Shown one piece after another: positions 1-13,300 of a stretch of DNA of 64,000 nt. The position numbers and the translations under genes were made by a program. The notes under the pieces were generated by a model. It ran no database searches, had not been told where the DNA came from, and saw nothing but the letters and a program-made list of their open reading frames with translations. This DNA is from Diprion similis (lineage: Eukaryota > Arthropoda > Insecta > Hymenoptera > Diprionidae), in assembly GCF_021155765.1 (NCBI RefSeq), contig NC_060112.1, forward strand, positions 24,890,001 through 24,954,000. Reading direction: 5' to 3'. How positions within the stretch are numbered: position 1 is the stretch's first letter; each line of letters opens with the position of its first letter.

Positions 1-3000
1 GAACGTCGAGCGCCAGTGACATCTGTTGGCCAAGTTTTGTACCATTCATCGATGAACCGGCTGCATCTCGACAAATTTTCTTACTTTTTTTTTTTCCCTT
101 TGGTTTTCGATGTGTGTGTAATAAGAAATTTGCAAATTAGTTTTCGATCGCAGATTCAAGGTGCGGTGAATTTTGACAAAACGTCAATTAATCAAAACTT
201 TCTTGTATTTTCCAAGCGAGCAGCGAGCAGAATAATAAAATGAAATTTTACGAAGCGAGTGTCGTATATTTGAAGGTGTTGAAGTATGTGGGCGGCGTCC
301 GGAGCGAATGGGTAAATAAACTGAAACCCTGAAGTGAGAGTATCAGTGCGGTGGGGGATAGGAACTGTAGGTAAAGATAGGAAGGCTGGGAGATCAGAGA
401 CAGAGTCTCTACATCGCACACACGTTCTAAATTAATCTAATCGGTTGACCCGGTTCTAAGGAACAATAGAAAGTCTTCTTACAAACTGGTATACAGATAC
501 TATATGTGTATATATATATATATATATATGTAAGACGTTGGTGTTCAGGATGCCGGAGCAAATTCACGTTCAAAGGATGAATTTGAGCCGGGGTCGTGGA
601 GGTGGTCGACGGACGAAGGAACGGGGGCGGGGGCAAAGTAATTGGGACCTTCAATTTATACGCCCCAGTAATGGAAATAGTTGACAAAGAGAGGAGAGAC
701 TTCGTCTTGATTTTTTTTATTCCTTACACACCGCGAGAGAGTTTTTCCTTTCTTCCTGTCTTCTTTTCTCCTCGGTCCTCTTTCTCCAGTTGCAGGACCA
801 TTCTTTATTTTCTCCTATTTTTCACTCGCGTTAATTCTGCTTCATCTTCTTCTTCATCGTCGTTATTTCTCACCGATCAAAACAGAAATAAAGAAAAAAA
901 AAATAAAAATCGAGAGATCTCACATTCGTCAGTTCTTATCGTTCCGTGTAATCGAAGAACTGATTGTGAGCAATATACGATCGATCGAATCGAGGCTAAA
1001 TCATTCGTGTACCTATATATGTATACATATATGCACCATCCTAAGTGCAACGAGAATAGCATCTTACTACCATAAATTCGGGCTGTAACTATTAAATTTA
1101 ACTTTATACCTGACGTATAATCAACTTTCCTCCCTCGCTGCACTCTGTGTATATTTTGCCTGCATCAGGGGCAAAAGGCGCGACCTTATAGCGCGAGTTA
1201 TATATATACACAACTTGTACAGTTATACCTGCGTGCACACACGCATACGCATTTATGTATATACATACATATACATATATATACGCCTGTGTATTTTTAC
1301 AAACGGTAGATGTGCCTCCGCGTGTTTCTAAACGGTGATGAGGGGGAGGCTTTTTAGTATTAGCTACACATCTGTATACATATATACACACGAACGCAAC
1401 ACCCTGATGGCGGATAGTTTACGTCGACTTGGCGGGACGATCATGAGTGCACATGGGCAGGGGCGGGGGTGGTTGGCAATGCTGTCTGTTTTATGCCTAT
1501 CTAAACATCTGGAATGTTTCGGTATACGCGGGAGAGTTTACCCGGATCTCGTGTATATAACCAGCGCGTTATATACCCACCCTGCACCTATACCTACTAT
1601 CCAACCCCCAGCTTTTACGCCGGTTTTATTTATTTAAAACCCATTCAGAAGTTCCTGTATTGTACGTACACCAATGTATAACAGTCGTATGGAGGTATAA
1701 CGCAGAAGGCATAGCATGGCATGGGCATGGCGGAGAGGAGGAGACGCTGGGTACTTCTCGTCGAGATCCAACTCTATAAACAGCTACTCGCGTGTGTTAC
1801 ACACGGACACACGGACACACGGACACACACACACACGTGCAAGTGTTTACAGCTAATATTTTGTGTTTACTTTGATCTAAGTATTTTTATACATTGTAAT
1901 CCGGCGTCGTTTCGCCTTAGATTATCTACATTGCGCGAAAATTTTAATCCCGCAAACTTTAGCTGAGAGATAATTGATTCGAAGGGATTTTTAATTTTTA
2001 CAAATTGTAATTGTATTATACAAATACGAGACCCGGTTATCGTCTCAAGTCTACTGTTCTGATTAATTCATTTATTCGTTAATTCTCTGACAATAAGAAA
2101 AATATTGTCTACTCACAACAGTTGATTTTGTTACACTACGTTAAAAATATGTTTTTATTTATTGAAATTTCAAACTTTGTGTGAAAAGTAAGAACACGAA
2201 CAAGAGCAAATGGTAAAAACAAGTTAAACAAAATTCCTTAGGGGTACAAATTTTTGTGTGCATTTATCGTTTTAATCCAATAAAACATATTTTTCTACGT
2301 TTTTCTGTTTTGGTTGACAAAAAAATGAAAATAGAAAAGAAAAACGTGAAAAACTATTAGGTATATAGAATTTATGGCATTATACATATCTGCACCAGTG
2401 TGTATATTCTACATATAGTGTAATAGTAGTATGCATGTGTATAGATAGACACATATCTATATACCCATACAAATAATGCACGTTACAGATCGATAAGCCA
2501 CCCAGTATATAAGAGAGTTTGGTGTATCAGCTGTGCTTCAATACTATATATCCATGTGACGATATATCGAGGGGGATGAAGAGAAGGAAAAAAAAACAGT
2601 TAAAATTTCTTATTTTTTTTTCACCTTTTTTTCTTACAAATCATCTCTGCACAAAAAATCTATTTATTTTTTATTTTACAATTTGTATATTATTTTCTTT
2701 TCAATTTCTTAATATACTTTCTCTCTATCGTTCAATTTTCATCATTTCCCTCTTTGTCTCGTCCCGTTCTATTCTCCCCTCTTGAATCATACCGGGCAGT
2801 CGGGCCGCGGCGATGCGTGTACATTTGTCGTTGCGAAATATTCCCTTTACTCGGTTATAAATTTTCCCCTAAATTATCCCACACCCCCATATTTCAGACT
2901 ATAACACACTGTGCGGTACCTTCCTTTTTTGTTTTTTTTTTTGTTTTATTTACTTTCATTTGTCGTCTCGTTTTTTTTTTTTTTTTTTTTTTTTAAATTT

Positions 3001-3861
3001 GTTTTCCTTCTTCTCTGTCTGTCGTTTTTACTTGTTCGATTGTTTGTTGTTTTCTTTTTTGAATGCTTCCCCCCCCCACCCGCCCCGCTCGATTATCTAT
3101 AATTTACCGTGTATACACGTACGTACAATGCCAATTTTCTCTCTCTGTCTCTCTTCAAAAAAATTATCACAAGTCAGAAAATTGTAGAAAGAGATCAATT
3201 ATATATTAGTCCATGGGGACTCGTCTACATATGTTACCATATTATACCAACAACATGAGTGAATACCGCAGATGTAATCTTAGAGTTCTGGCGAGGTGAC
3301 TCATTAATTGTATAATGATGGGGTGTAGGTAAATAAATTTTTACATAATGTGTGTACGTACGATATACATACATACATGTATCCGCGTAGTATCGTGCAA
3401 GTATAGGTATATATGTAAGTTCGACGGATGGTTAGTACGCTATAACGTATATAACAAATAGAGATGAGTAGGAGCAGGAGAAGTAATGGGCGGGGGCGGG
3501 GGCGGGGGGAGGGTAGGGGGGGGGTAGACGGATGGACGGTATTTAGGAAGAGGATGGGGATAAGAGGAAGGGAGGGGGAGGGAGGAGCGAGAGGAGAGAA
3601 GAGGAGAGGAGAGTTCGGGAGTTGCCACTGCAAACCAGAGAATCCTGGATAACGTTAATTGCACTTAAAGCCTCGTGGCTCCGGGGCCCCGGGATAGTAT
3701 CAAGCATTTTGCCGCCTGCATGGCTCCCGACGACGATGTCAAAATTAGTCGCTTCTCCAGCGGCTGAAACCGTTCGTTCACGATGCGCGGACCCACCGAC
3801 GTATAAAGTGAATCGCCGGTTGTTTCCCGTTTTTCCCTGACACCGATTAGAAATAAACGAA

Positions 3862-3892
<31 letters not shown>

Positions 3893-5599
3893 TACACGTA
3901 ACAAAAAAAACGAAAAAAAGATAAAAATTATCCGCGCCCCAAGCTTTATACATGCTAGATATATACATATATATTGTATAGAGTATGTATATTATACACA
4001 CAAGAATTTCAATTAACGAACAAACGCAGTGAAATGAGAGTTGAAAAAGGGGGAATAAAAAACAAAAAAAAAACATTTTAAACACCTGAAAGAAGGAAAA
4101 AATATTGTCAGTAGGTTTTCCGATTTATCGCGAAATGCCGTGCTGCGTCAAGGGAGGAAAAAAATAAGAAAAAAAGAAAGAAAGAAACAACGTTGAAAAT
4201 CTGGAAATGTATAATAATATTATTATGGGGGAGAATTTTATAGTCTGAAAAATATACGTGGAAATGTCAGGGAATTTATGTTGTACATATTCACGCATAA
4301 AAGCACGGTAATGGCACGGTGTTGGCGGTTAAGTGAAGACGGATGTTAGTTTTTGGGCTTTATGGTATAATGTACCAACGGATGAGCGACCTTGACATGT
4401 TCAATTTTTTTTGTCATTCACACATCGGGATGTTTCTTAAAATTTTGCGAATCACGGTCAATTGTGAGTGAAAAAATAAAAAAATTTCATTTATCTACTC
4501 TGAACGAAATCTGTTTGACGCTACTTTGCTATTTTTACGTAATTATCACATGTATACTTATTTTCATTGTAAAAAAAAAAAAAAAAAAACTGATATTAAA
4601 CAGTGAGAAAATAATAAAAATTATAAAAGCGAATCGCAATCAAACGACGAATATAATAAAAATCGTAAAACACATAAGTATAACTATATATTGTATGTAA
4701 CATACGTAGGTTCTAGCTGGGAGGGGGGGGGGGGATTGCCAACACACATCGCATGTCGTGTATGTCCGCTTCCCTTTGTAGTCGAGCGGTACCAAGAATC
4801 AGCCGACAATTAGGAAAATTGACCCTACGATGAATTTAGCGGTAAATTAAGAGCGAACCATGCCCATTGCGGCCGGGACAAAAGCACGACCCTCACGTCT
4901 GCAGCACGCGAATGAGTCAAGAAGAATTCTCGAAGATAAAAATTCATGGCATTTTTTGCTTGAAAGCGTGATGTTAGCTGTATGAGATACGAACTGTGAC
5001 AAACGATTCCGAAAATTGGTCATTCGATAAGTCTTATTTATACATGAGGAACGTTTTTTAATTGGTTAAAGCGGTTGGAAACAGTCGATGGACGATGCTG
5101 CATGTAATTCCGAGCAACTGTTCCTGCAATTCCGCAAACGTGTCCGATGTACGAAATAGCAAATTATTCTCCTGGAATTAATTTTCCAGATGTTAGTCGA
5201 CCTGTAATTCGTTTAAAAAACGAGCATGTTGTAGATCTGGTTGCCCAGGGTGACACTATATAGCGTCATTTGTGGCGAATTTTAAACATGTATAATGGAA
5301 GTATTAATCTCATATAAGTAAATCGTAATTTAGACTTTTTTTCGCTTCCGCTGAGTAATAAGATCCACGAATCAGTTTCAGAAATGCTCCATCGCACACA
5401 GGTTTTGAGTACCTCTACCTGAAACATTCGTTCGTTCAACTTCGACATGCAAGATTTTTTCCATGTACGCAAGTTGGTGTGGAATATGAATCAAAATTTG
5501 GGGGTGATGGAGCAATTTCGACACCGGATTTGGGTTCAGCAAGTCCAAAAATACGTAGATGTGGTGATCTAATCCGCTGGACGAGGTTTTTTTTTTTTC
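1..5599. other. Non-coding flank rich in simple repeats
   Basis: No open frame here resembles a known protein, and the frames present are short and often start at non-ATG codons. The stretch holds TA/CA-type microsatellites (about 503-528, 1200-1290, 1798-1838, 3870-3895), long T or A runs (about 2970-2994, 4570-4589) and a G-rich purine tract (about 3484-3615). It could include upstream regulatory DNA or untranslated exons of the gene that starts at 7386, but nothing in the sequence shows this. Confidence 0.5.
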
Positions 5600-5980
5600 G
5601 TTTAGTATGACTGTGTAATATTTGTATGATACTATTTATATAACGCAAGTATATTTTACGCGGTTTTCCATACATTTTTTCCGTACACAAAGTACCCGTT
5701 TCTATGTCGATCGAGTGAGTCCACAAATGCATATGCGTGGAGTACAGAAAAGACCAGTTTTAACTCCTAGGAGTGTTAAAAACGGTCTTTTCCGTACTGC
5801 GCGCGTGCGCTGTCGCGAACAAATCTGATCTTGCGCGACTATAACCTCAATGTCGTGCTTGATGAAAAAACGTGGATCATGCTTTTGTTATACAAAGAAT
5901 TGTGTGCAACTCGGAGGCAATGATCTTTTCGTCTCGCGTATTTGCAATATTCGTCTTCACTCACGTGCGACTCATATTGC
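5600..5980 (+). repeat. Dispersed repeat, copy A
   Basis: This stretch reads the same, with scattered substitutions, as the reverse complement of 14687-15047. Shared landmarks in order are the block around tttagtat, gtgtaatatttg, tactatttatataa, the ttttacgcggtttt block, ccgtacaca, a short palindrome opening with agtacagaaaagacc (from about 5740), the acaaatctga block, cacaaagaat/acaaagaatt, and ctcgcgtatttgcaatat. There is no coding frame across it. It ends about 30 bp before the inverted-repeat element at 6012-6450. It is probably a non-autonomous transposable element, but the family is not recognised. Confidence 0.65.
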
Positions 5981-6011
5981 TTGGCGGTAAGACTCGAAGA
6001 TCCGACACCTC

Positions 6012-6450
6012 AAGGTCCGTAGAAAGACAAGCGGACAAGGGAAGGTCATCGCATGCTTCCCATTTTTGTTCCAATTTGTGTATGGCGTGCAGGTTATATA
6101 CTACAGTCTGACAATGCAATCGCCATTCTTGTTTCAATGTGTATGTATTGTGTAGGTTTTATACTACAGTTTGACGATGCAATCGCCATTTTTGTTCCAT
6201 TTTGTGTTAGCGTGCAGGTTTGATGCTACAGTCTGCCAATGCAATCGCCATTTTTTGTTCCAACGGGAAATTCCTCACGCTAGGTTTTATACTACAGTTT
6301 CACGATGCAATCGCCATTTTTGTTCCAATTTGTGTTAGCGTGTAGGTTTTATGCTACAGTCTGACAATGCAATCGCCATTTTTTATTCCAATCGAAAATT
6401 CCTCACGCAAAGACCTTCCCTTGTCCGCTCGTCCGTAGTCTACGGACCTT
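6012..6450. repeat. Tandem ~63 bp repeat enclosed by an inverted repeat
   Basis: The left arm (6012-6047) and right arm (6412-6450) are inverted copies that share two blocks: AAGGTCCGTAGA and AGCGGACAAGGGAAGGTC. Between them a unit beginning ctacagt, followed by gcaatcgccatt and ttgttcca, starts at 6101, 6164, 6226, 6292 and 6354, giving spacings of 62-66 bp. Copies differ by substitutions, and two carry the variant ending attcctcacgc. It looks like a foldback or MITE-type element with an internal minisatellite. No protein is encoded. Confidence 0.75.
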
Positions 6451-7385
6451 GCGACACCCCTAACCCCCAAATCCGAGATCAGCCGCCGCTCTCCTTCGTT
6501 AGTTCGAGGATCGCGCACCAGGTGGCGTTCGCAAGTGGCACTCCCGGCGACCAGCTGCAGGCGCGGCCGGGGGTTCGAGCCGCGCATCTCGGAGGGGGAA
6601 CCCCGGCGCCTGACGGCAGTGCCACCGTCGACAGAGAGACGCGTGCGCGCGAACCTCGACTCGCCGACTCAGTTCCACTCAGTTCACCCCGAGACACCAA
6701 GTGCGAAGGGTTGCCGAGAGCATCGTAACGGAGGGTAGCGACAACAGTTTTTACGCCGATTATACTCACGCCTCCGCGAGGCCGCGGACACACGGGAGCG
6801 GCGCTATTTCTCGCTGGCGAGTTTATCCCAGGGGGTGGCGAGGAGACTTTTCCAGGGGGGTGCGCGGCGCGAAACAAACAACCAATTACTGCCTATTTTC
6901 GAAATTTGAAATCGCGGGACGGCGCCTTATCGTCGCAACGTCAAATGTTCTCACCGAGGGTTCGCAGTTGTCTATGTGCTCCTCGGGACGATTCCGCCAC
7001 ACTACTTTATCCTAGTTTGCAGATGACGTTATTCGCGCGTCGATTTTCTGTACTGTGATTATACGTGATATCAGTGCGAATTGTTCTACCGCCGCAGTTT
7101 CGACGTTGTTTATTGTGTGGATTTTTGTGACCGTTTCTCGGACTCTACAAGACGAAATAACTTATAACCTGTGTTTTTTTTTTTTTTTTACAATCTTTGT
7201 TTTTGGTGACATTTAGAGAAAATCTGTATCGCAAGAGTGGGAAAAAAGCATTCCGCACACCCTTCGGCATCCTTGACACCGTCGCCGCTGCTGCTACTGG
7301 GGCTGATTCTTCTCTCGCTCTGCTGGGGGTAAATCCGCTCGTTTGACCGCAGATTTCACTCGGTTAACGCAAAGCTAGTCGAGAC
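6451..7385 (+). promoter_or_regulatory. GC/CpG-richer region upstream of the Beat-family start
   Basis: Roughly 6470-6960 is clearly richer in GC and CpG than the rest of the window, and it ends a few hundred bases before the ATG at 7386. Such stretches in insect genomes are often 5' exons or promoters. I therefore infer the transcription start and 5' UTR of the downstream gene lie here. No TATA box or initiator could be assigned. The open frames in it (for example 6351-6728) overlap on both strands and look like composition effects, not genes. Confidence 0.35.
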
Positions 7386-10300
7386 ATGGATTGGATCCTA
7401 GGGATTATCCTCGTCACCGCAATCATCCTCTCCGTTCCATCCAGTAAGTTGATTAACGTTTTAATACCGTGAATTGACTTTTACCATCACTATTGTTTAG
7501 CCATCAATTCGCTAATCGACATTTTTTTTTTTTTTTTTTGGGAGAAATATTAGTCAGACATTGTCTCTTTTAAACCCCGGTAAATCGACATGCTTTAATT
7601 TGTTACCGTGATAAAAAAAATGGAAGGGAGTTCGTATTACACGTACCTACTTATGCAATGGTTTCAGGTATTTCTTGTAAAACCAGCGAAGCACGACGCG
7701 GCAGTGTTCATAAAAATTCAGTACAACTTTTATAGGAAGAGACGCGATGTTCGCATAACTTACTACATACCCATATACCTGATATAAACCTTACAGGTAT
7801 AAGTGTAAGATGTACCCCCGAGCGAATTTTTTTGAATTCAAGAGAAGCGTATAAAAAGTATACAACGTTTTACCTATAATAATAGGCGCGTAAACTGAGT
7901 GACGGGAATTTTATTCCAAGCGAATTATAAGTGATTCTTTTATTCCCTTATATTCTCGTACTTCCTCATGCTTGAACTGTACCCATGCAAGGGTTCCTTT
8001 ATCTCGGTGAAATGTCGCGATATGTTTACCTGGATGTAAAATTTGAAACGCATAAAACCCGATCAAACTGCAAATTCATTTTATCAAACGAACCGAACTT
8101 TCTCAAAACTGACAACAGAGTTTTCTTGTATTTAAGAATATTGTTATATTATACAAAGCAGAGTTGATATTATTCACAGAATTTTACGGCGAAGATATTT
8201 CCACTCTTGTACGTTCAAGGCTCGCTGAGCCTGAGAGAAAATCTCCCGATTTTTGTAAACAACTTTTTCAACACCAGGAGTCGTTTAATTATTAACCTTA
8301 AATGCCTGCGAATTCATCGGCGGCATCTTTGACGGCAAACTTGAGAAAAACTCCGGAAATTGAAAACAGACCAAAGATCTGTTTGTAACAGTAGAACTTT
8401 AGTATTAAAAAATTGCGTCATTTAGTGAAAAAAAAATCACAGTGTTTCGTTTATTGTATATCTTGAACCGTAGTCGGACAATTTTTGACAATTCACAACT
8501 TCTTGTGAATATCAATTGTGTTTCATGGACTATAAAAATTATACCCATCAATAAATTTCACAACCATGTGGTAGTCTCGATTGCTTTTGGAAATAAATCG
8601 CGTTTACTCATCGAGTATGATCGCTGCACCGACTCCAAATACCCGGGCATTTCTCTGCAGAAAAGATTTGCCGAGGCGCAAACTCGGAACTTTTCCGTGC
8701 CCCCCCCCCCCCCCCCCCCCCCCTTAATGAGCGAGGCAAGTAGCACTTGGACGATTAGCCGTCAGTGGGTCATCGGGATACTTATTTGGCTCTTGAATGT
8801 TGAATTGTAGCGTGTAGCCGTATCCCTCTTCTCTGAAGAAACGATTAGTTGGGTGATTAAATGTAGGCTGAATGTTACAAGGGTCAGTATAAAATTTGGT
8901 GATGGCGAAAATTTGCCATGACGTATAACGGGGGCGGGGTTGAAGTTCCGAATTTGAAAAGTTCCGAAAGCTCCTAATTCCGAATTATTTGGTGCGGACG
9001 AAACTTAAAGTAAAGAAATCAAACTCTTACAGAACAACAAAGTTTCGAATGGATGGAAAGCCGACGGATCAAAGTTCCGAAATGCAAGATTTCGAAAAAT
9101 AAAGTTTCTACAGAGTAAAATTGAGTGGGTGTGGAAAATCAAAAAAGCGAAAATTAGAATGACCTGGATTCTGAAAGTAAAAATACCGAAAATCCAGAAC
9201 AAAGAAAGATCGAAATGGTCGAGTTTCACCAAGCCAGAATTTCAGGGAACTAAAAATCTTATATCACTCGGAATTATGATGTTTCAGATTTTAAAACTTT
9301 CTCATTTTCGCACTTCGGAACTTTGACTTGTCAGAATTTTGCACTTTCAAAATTTTAATATTTCGTCAAAGTCTGATTTCTTACTTTATCTTCCGACAGT
9401 AAAAAAAAATCGGGATTTGATGCATTCCGAACTTTTCAAATTCTGAATTTCAACCGCGCCCAATTGTACGAGGGTACATTATACCCGTAATCGTAAGGAC
9501 GACGCGACTTGACTTCCCGTCGATGATGGCACTGCTGACTTTTAATCCTCAACCCTCCCCTTCGACGAGTCCCTACCGCGGATTTAATTATCCCACTGGG
9601 CGTATGTATAATAATTCGGGCAACGCACACGAACGGTTTTTGTAAATTACGCATTATGCATATAGCGCGGGCATAAGCAGCAGGGTCGAAAGGGTTCACC
9701 CCACGAATAAGGGGGTGCAGTAATTGTCGTATGTCGTGCCTGCGGCTCTCTACGGTTAATCCACGCTCCTCGTGAACGTCAAATTGCGGATCGTATATTT
9801 TTTAACCATACCTAATACCTACAGTGTTTTTACTTTTTACGCCCCTGCTTATTAGCCTCTCTTATTTTAAAACTCCTCACCTACTCTTTTCCCTCGTCCG
9901 TTTTTTTTTTTTTTCATTTCTTTTCTGGACATACCATTCGCCCAGCCCTTACGTACGTATCTTTATACATAGAAACACATGTACGTATGTATTTTAATGT
10001 GCATATGCATATTAACCCTATGATTTCCCCGTGGGCTTGTTTCTGTGTACCTACAAACGCGTTGGTGGGGGGAGGGGGGATTTACGCAAGCAAAGAAACC
10101 GCTCCGGTTATTTCGTTCCTCAGTTTCTGTTAAATGCTCACCCCGTTATAATAGACGTTGTAAGAAGTTCTGCTTATTTGTTCGAATTGACGGTAATTGT
10201 TCAGACTGCTGGGGTTATATTTGCCGCTGCGCGTTTAACCAAGAACCCACATTTTACAATATACTCACAGCTTCGAATGGAAGGATGGATATATAAGGGA

Positions 10301-13300
10301 AAAGAGAATGGGACGAGAACTAAAAATCTGGAAAAACATATCATAAATAAATGATTTATTTAATTTACCAAATTATTATCTTATTACTAAACAAATATCT
10401 TTGAATAGAAAAAAAAGAAGTTTTTTCGTTTCTTTCTCTCGTACGTTTTGTCAAGTCAATAAAAATTATTCTTCTCATATTTTATGGAAATTCAAAACCA
10501 TTTTGTTGCACTATATAAGGTTGACACATGTGGAAAAAATCTTGATATCGCGCAACATTATTGCTAAGTTTGTCTGACACTCGACGGTAAAATCGTATAA
10601 ATCAAACGGAACTTGTAAATATAACTCGAAAGTATCGACAAATCAACTTGCCTTCAGAGTCGTTCTGTAAAGTTGAAAAATATTAAGGATATCTGTTTTG
10701 TGTTCAGTCGAAAGGTCAGATTTACGTTACTAACATCAAGTTCAAGTATTCTTATTTTATTTTTTTTCGGAATCAAACAAGGACCTTCTTTCTCGTTAAT
10801 ACACGTTCTAACTTGTTCAGTTTCTATCAAATTCCGAAGCATGCAGAATTTTATATTTCAATAAATTTCTCTCGAAGTCTCTTCAGTCGACAAAGTGCAG
10901 AATAAAAAGTGTTTTTCTCTGCAGTGAGAGAGACAAAAAAATAATACGATAAACAGACGTAAAAGAAAGTGAAAATTTGTCGAATCCATGTAACGAACTT
11001 GTCGAAATAAATGTTTCATTGATTTTGAAATTAAACATGTAGTTTCACTAATTAACAATAAAAAATAATTGTTCAATCGAGATGACTGTGTTCTTTTTCT
11101 TCAAATTAAGCGTTATTTAAAATAATAATAAAAATAATGGTAATAATAATAATAAATAAGTCAACTGTGTTCGCTGTGTTTGATCGGTAAATCTAACAAA
11201 AATTCTTTCTCTTATTCTGGTTTACCTTTCTGCTATTAGAAAACCACTGAAGCGACGCGACGCGGTGATACCGCGTTAAATTTTAAACGAAATCGTCACC
11301 TTATTACGTATACCAATCTCGAATTTTTCCACCCCACAAAAACATGCCGAAGCCCTACATCGTCGTAGGGTTCATTAGCCATGCGGAATTGGTTAAAACA
11401 GCGAGTGTCCTCCTCCTCCTCTTCAAGGATTCGCATCCCTCCTCTGCAGAGGATTCGCACATACACGCATCGCGTCTTGATTTTTCGCATCTTGTATGTA
11501 CCTACACGAGTCTCTATTGACACACGTGAGCGAATTTAATCGTACCCGAGTAAAAAAGTCGTCGTCGTATAATCCGCCGATTAATTTTTGCGTACGTATT
11601 TGCACACCAGCGAGAATTTCAGATATAGATACTCGCTGCTGCTGCTACTGCTCCGCAGAATTCGTATGTTTTTTATACCTATGCATATAAAATACGCAAG
11701 TGTGATAAACGCATGTACATACATACATTGTGCATGAAATACCCAAAAACGTATGTATTTTACAGACTGCACACAACCCGCGGAGTTACAAATTGTAAGA
11801 GAAACGTGATTTAAACAGTGTACAGGAGGAGAGCAAAGCACATCGGTATACTCAATACTATATATGTACGTATATACCTATATTCTCACCATCCAGACGG
11901 GAAGGAGAGGAGAGGAGAGGAGAGGAGGTCGTGTTCTATCGATTCCCTCTCCGGCGACCAATGCTTGGCCGACAAAACCAGAGCAAACCAGCCTGCCCGG
12001 AAAAGGAGATGCAAATTTTTTTCGAAAAGAGACACTCGCCGGTTCTCTTATTTATTTAAATTTTTTTACAGATTTATTAGACCATCTCTTATCTCATCCC
12101 GCGCGGTTTTAGGGGATGTCGTATGGCGTGTCTTATCCAGTCACCCCTCGACTTTCTCTTTGTTCACTGCACTAAAAGAAAAAAAAGAAGATAAAAAGAA
12201 TAAAATTCGTTTGTTATATATTATATGGTTATTAATTACAGAAACTTCCGGCAAAATAACTGTTTTTTATAATACAGTAAGGGTTGAAATATTTTTCAAA
12301 TTGCAAGCTAAATTTGGTATAAGTAGAAAGTGTTTATTGTTGTTGTAGTTTCCTGATTATTCCAAGCCTAAAACTGTTACTTGGTGATTACTACGCATCT
12401 TTTTTATTGCCACGACTGTGAAGAAGTCAAACTTTCAAAATTATGACACGATTTCGGAAATACTCTGAGCGAAATACACATATTAGGGTAGTCCTTAAAA
12501 AGGTCAGTTTTGAATTTCGACCGACTCTCCTCCCGATTCGCTCCTCATAATTCAAAATATAATTCACTAATTTTTTCAGATTTTTATCTCAATTTTAAAC
12601 TGTGCCCCAAGGAGGGTGGATTACTCCGTTTAACCCTTTCAGGAGCACATCAAGTCTACCGAACGGATTTACATGCAATTGGATATCGGAGGGTTTTTTG
12701 GATCGCTGATTACGAATCTAAACTCAAAATTTGAAAATCCAAAGTGGCGGATTCGATATCGTAGACCAAAACCCCAAAAGTCACTTGTTATTGCCATGCT
12801 GGATCCACCATTTTGAATTTTGTAATTTCGAGTTCAGATTCGTAATCAGCGACCTCGAAAAGCCCCGAATACCGAGTTTTTTCGAAATCAAATGACTTTT
12901 TGGATGCTGCTCCACCATATTGGATCCGCCATTTTAAATTTTTGAATTTGGAGTTCAGATTCGTAATTAGTGACCCAATAATCTCCCCTACATAGGATTT
13001 TATCTAAATTCATTCTGTGGATTTGATCTGCCTGTGAAAGGATTGAATGGAATCAACCCCTTTGAGGCACGGATTAGACTTGAGATAAAAATTTGAAAAA
13101 ATTAGAGGATTATTTTTTAACTATATGGAGCCGATTCGGAGGATGAGCCGGTCGAAATTAAAAAATGCACTTTTTAAGGACCACCCTAATAAACATAATA
13201 CATATACGAACTAAAGTCTTTTGCAAATATAAATTCGCAACCCACATGTATAATCCATTTACGAATCAAAACGCGCGATATAAGTAACTTTGTGATTTTG

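Noticed and set aside
543-1075. Overlapping frames on both strands near the left end
   Set aside because: Low-complexity Ser/Phe/Lys-rich translations, no conserved motif, and non-ATG starts in several.
6012-6410. CRISPR array suggested by regularly spaced repeats
   Set aside because: The units are contiguous tandem copies with no unique spacers, and the genome is eukaryotic.
6525-6600. A ggttcgagcc block resembling a tRNA T-arm or B box
   Set aside because: No matching acceptor stem, D-arm or anticodon arm could be arranged around it.
6351-7015. Several 70-130 codon frames in the GC-rich stretch before the Beat start
   Set aside because: Frames are open on both strands because of GC-rich, stop-poor composition. 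No domain or splice structure supports them.
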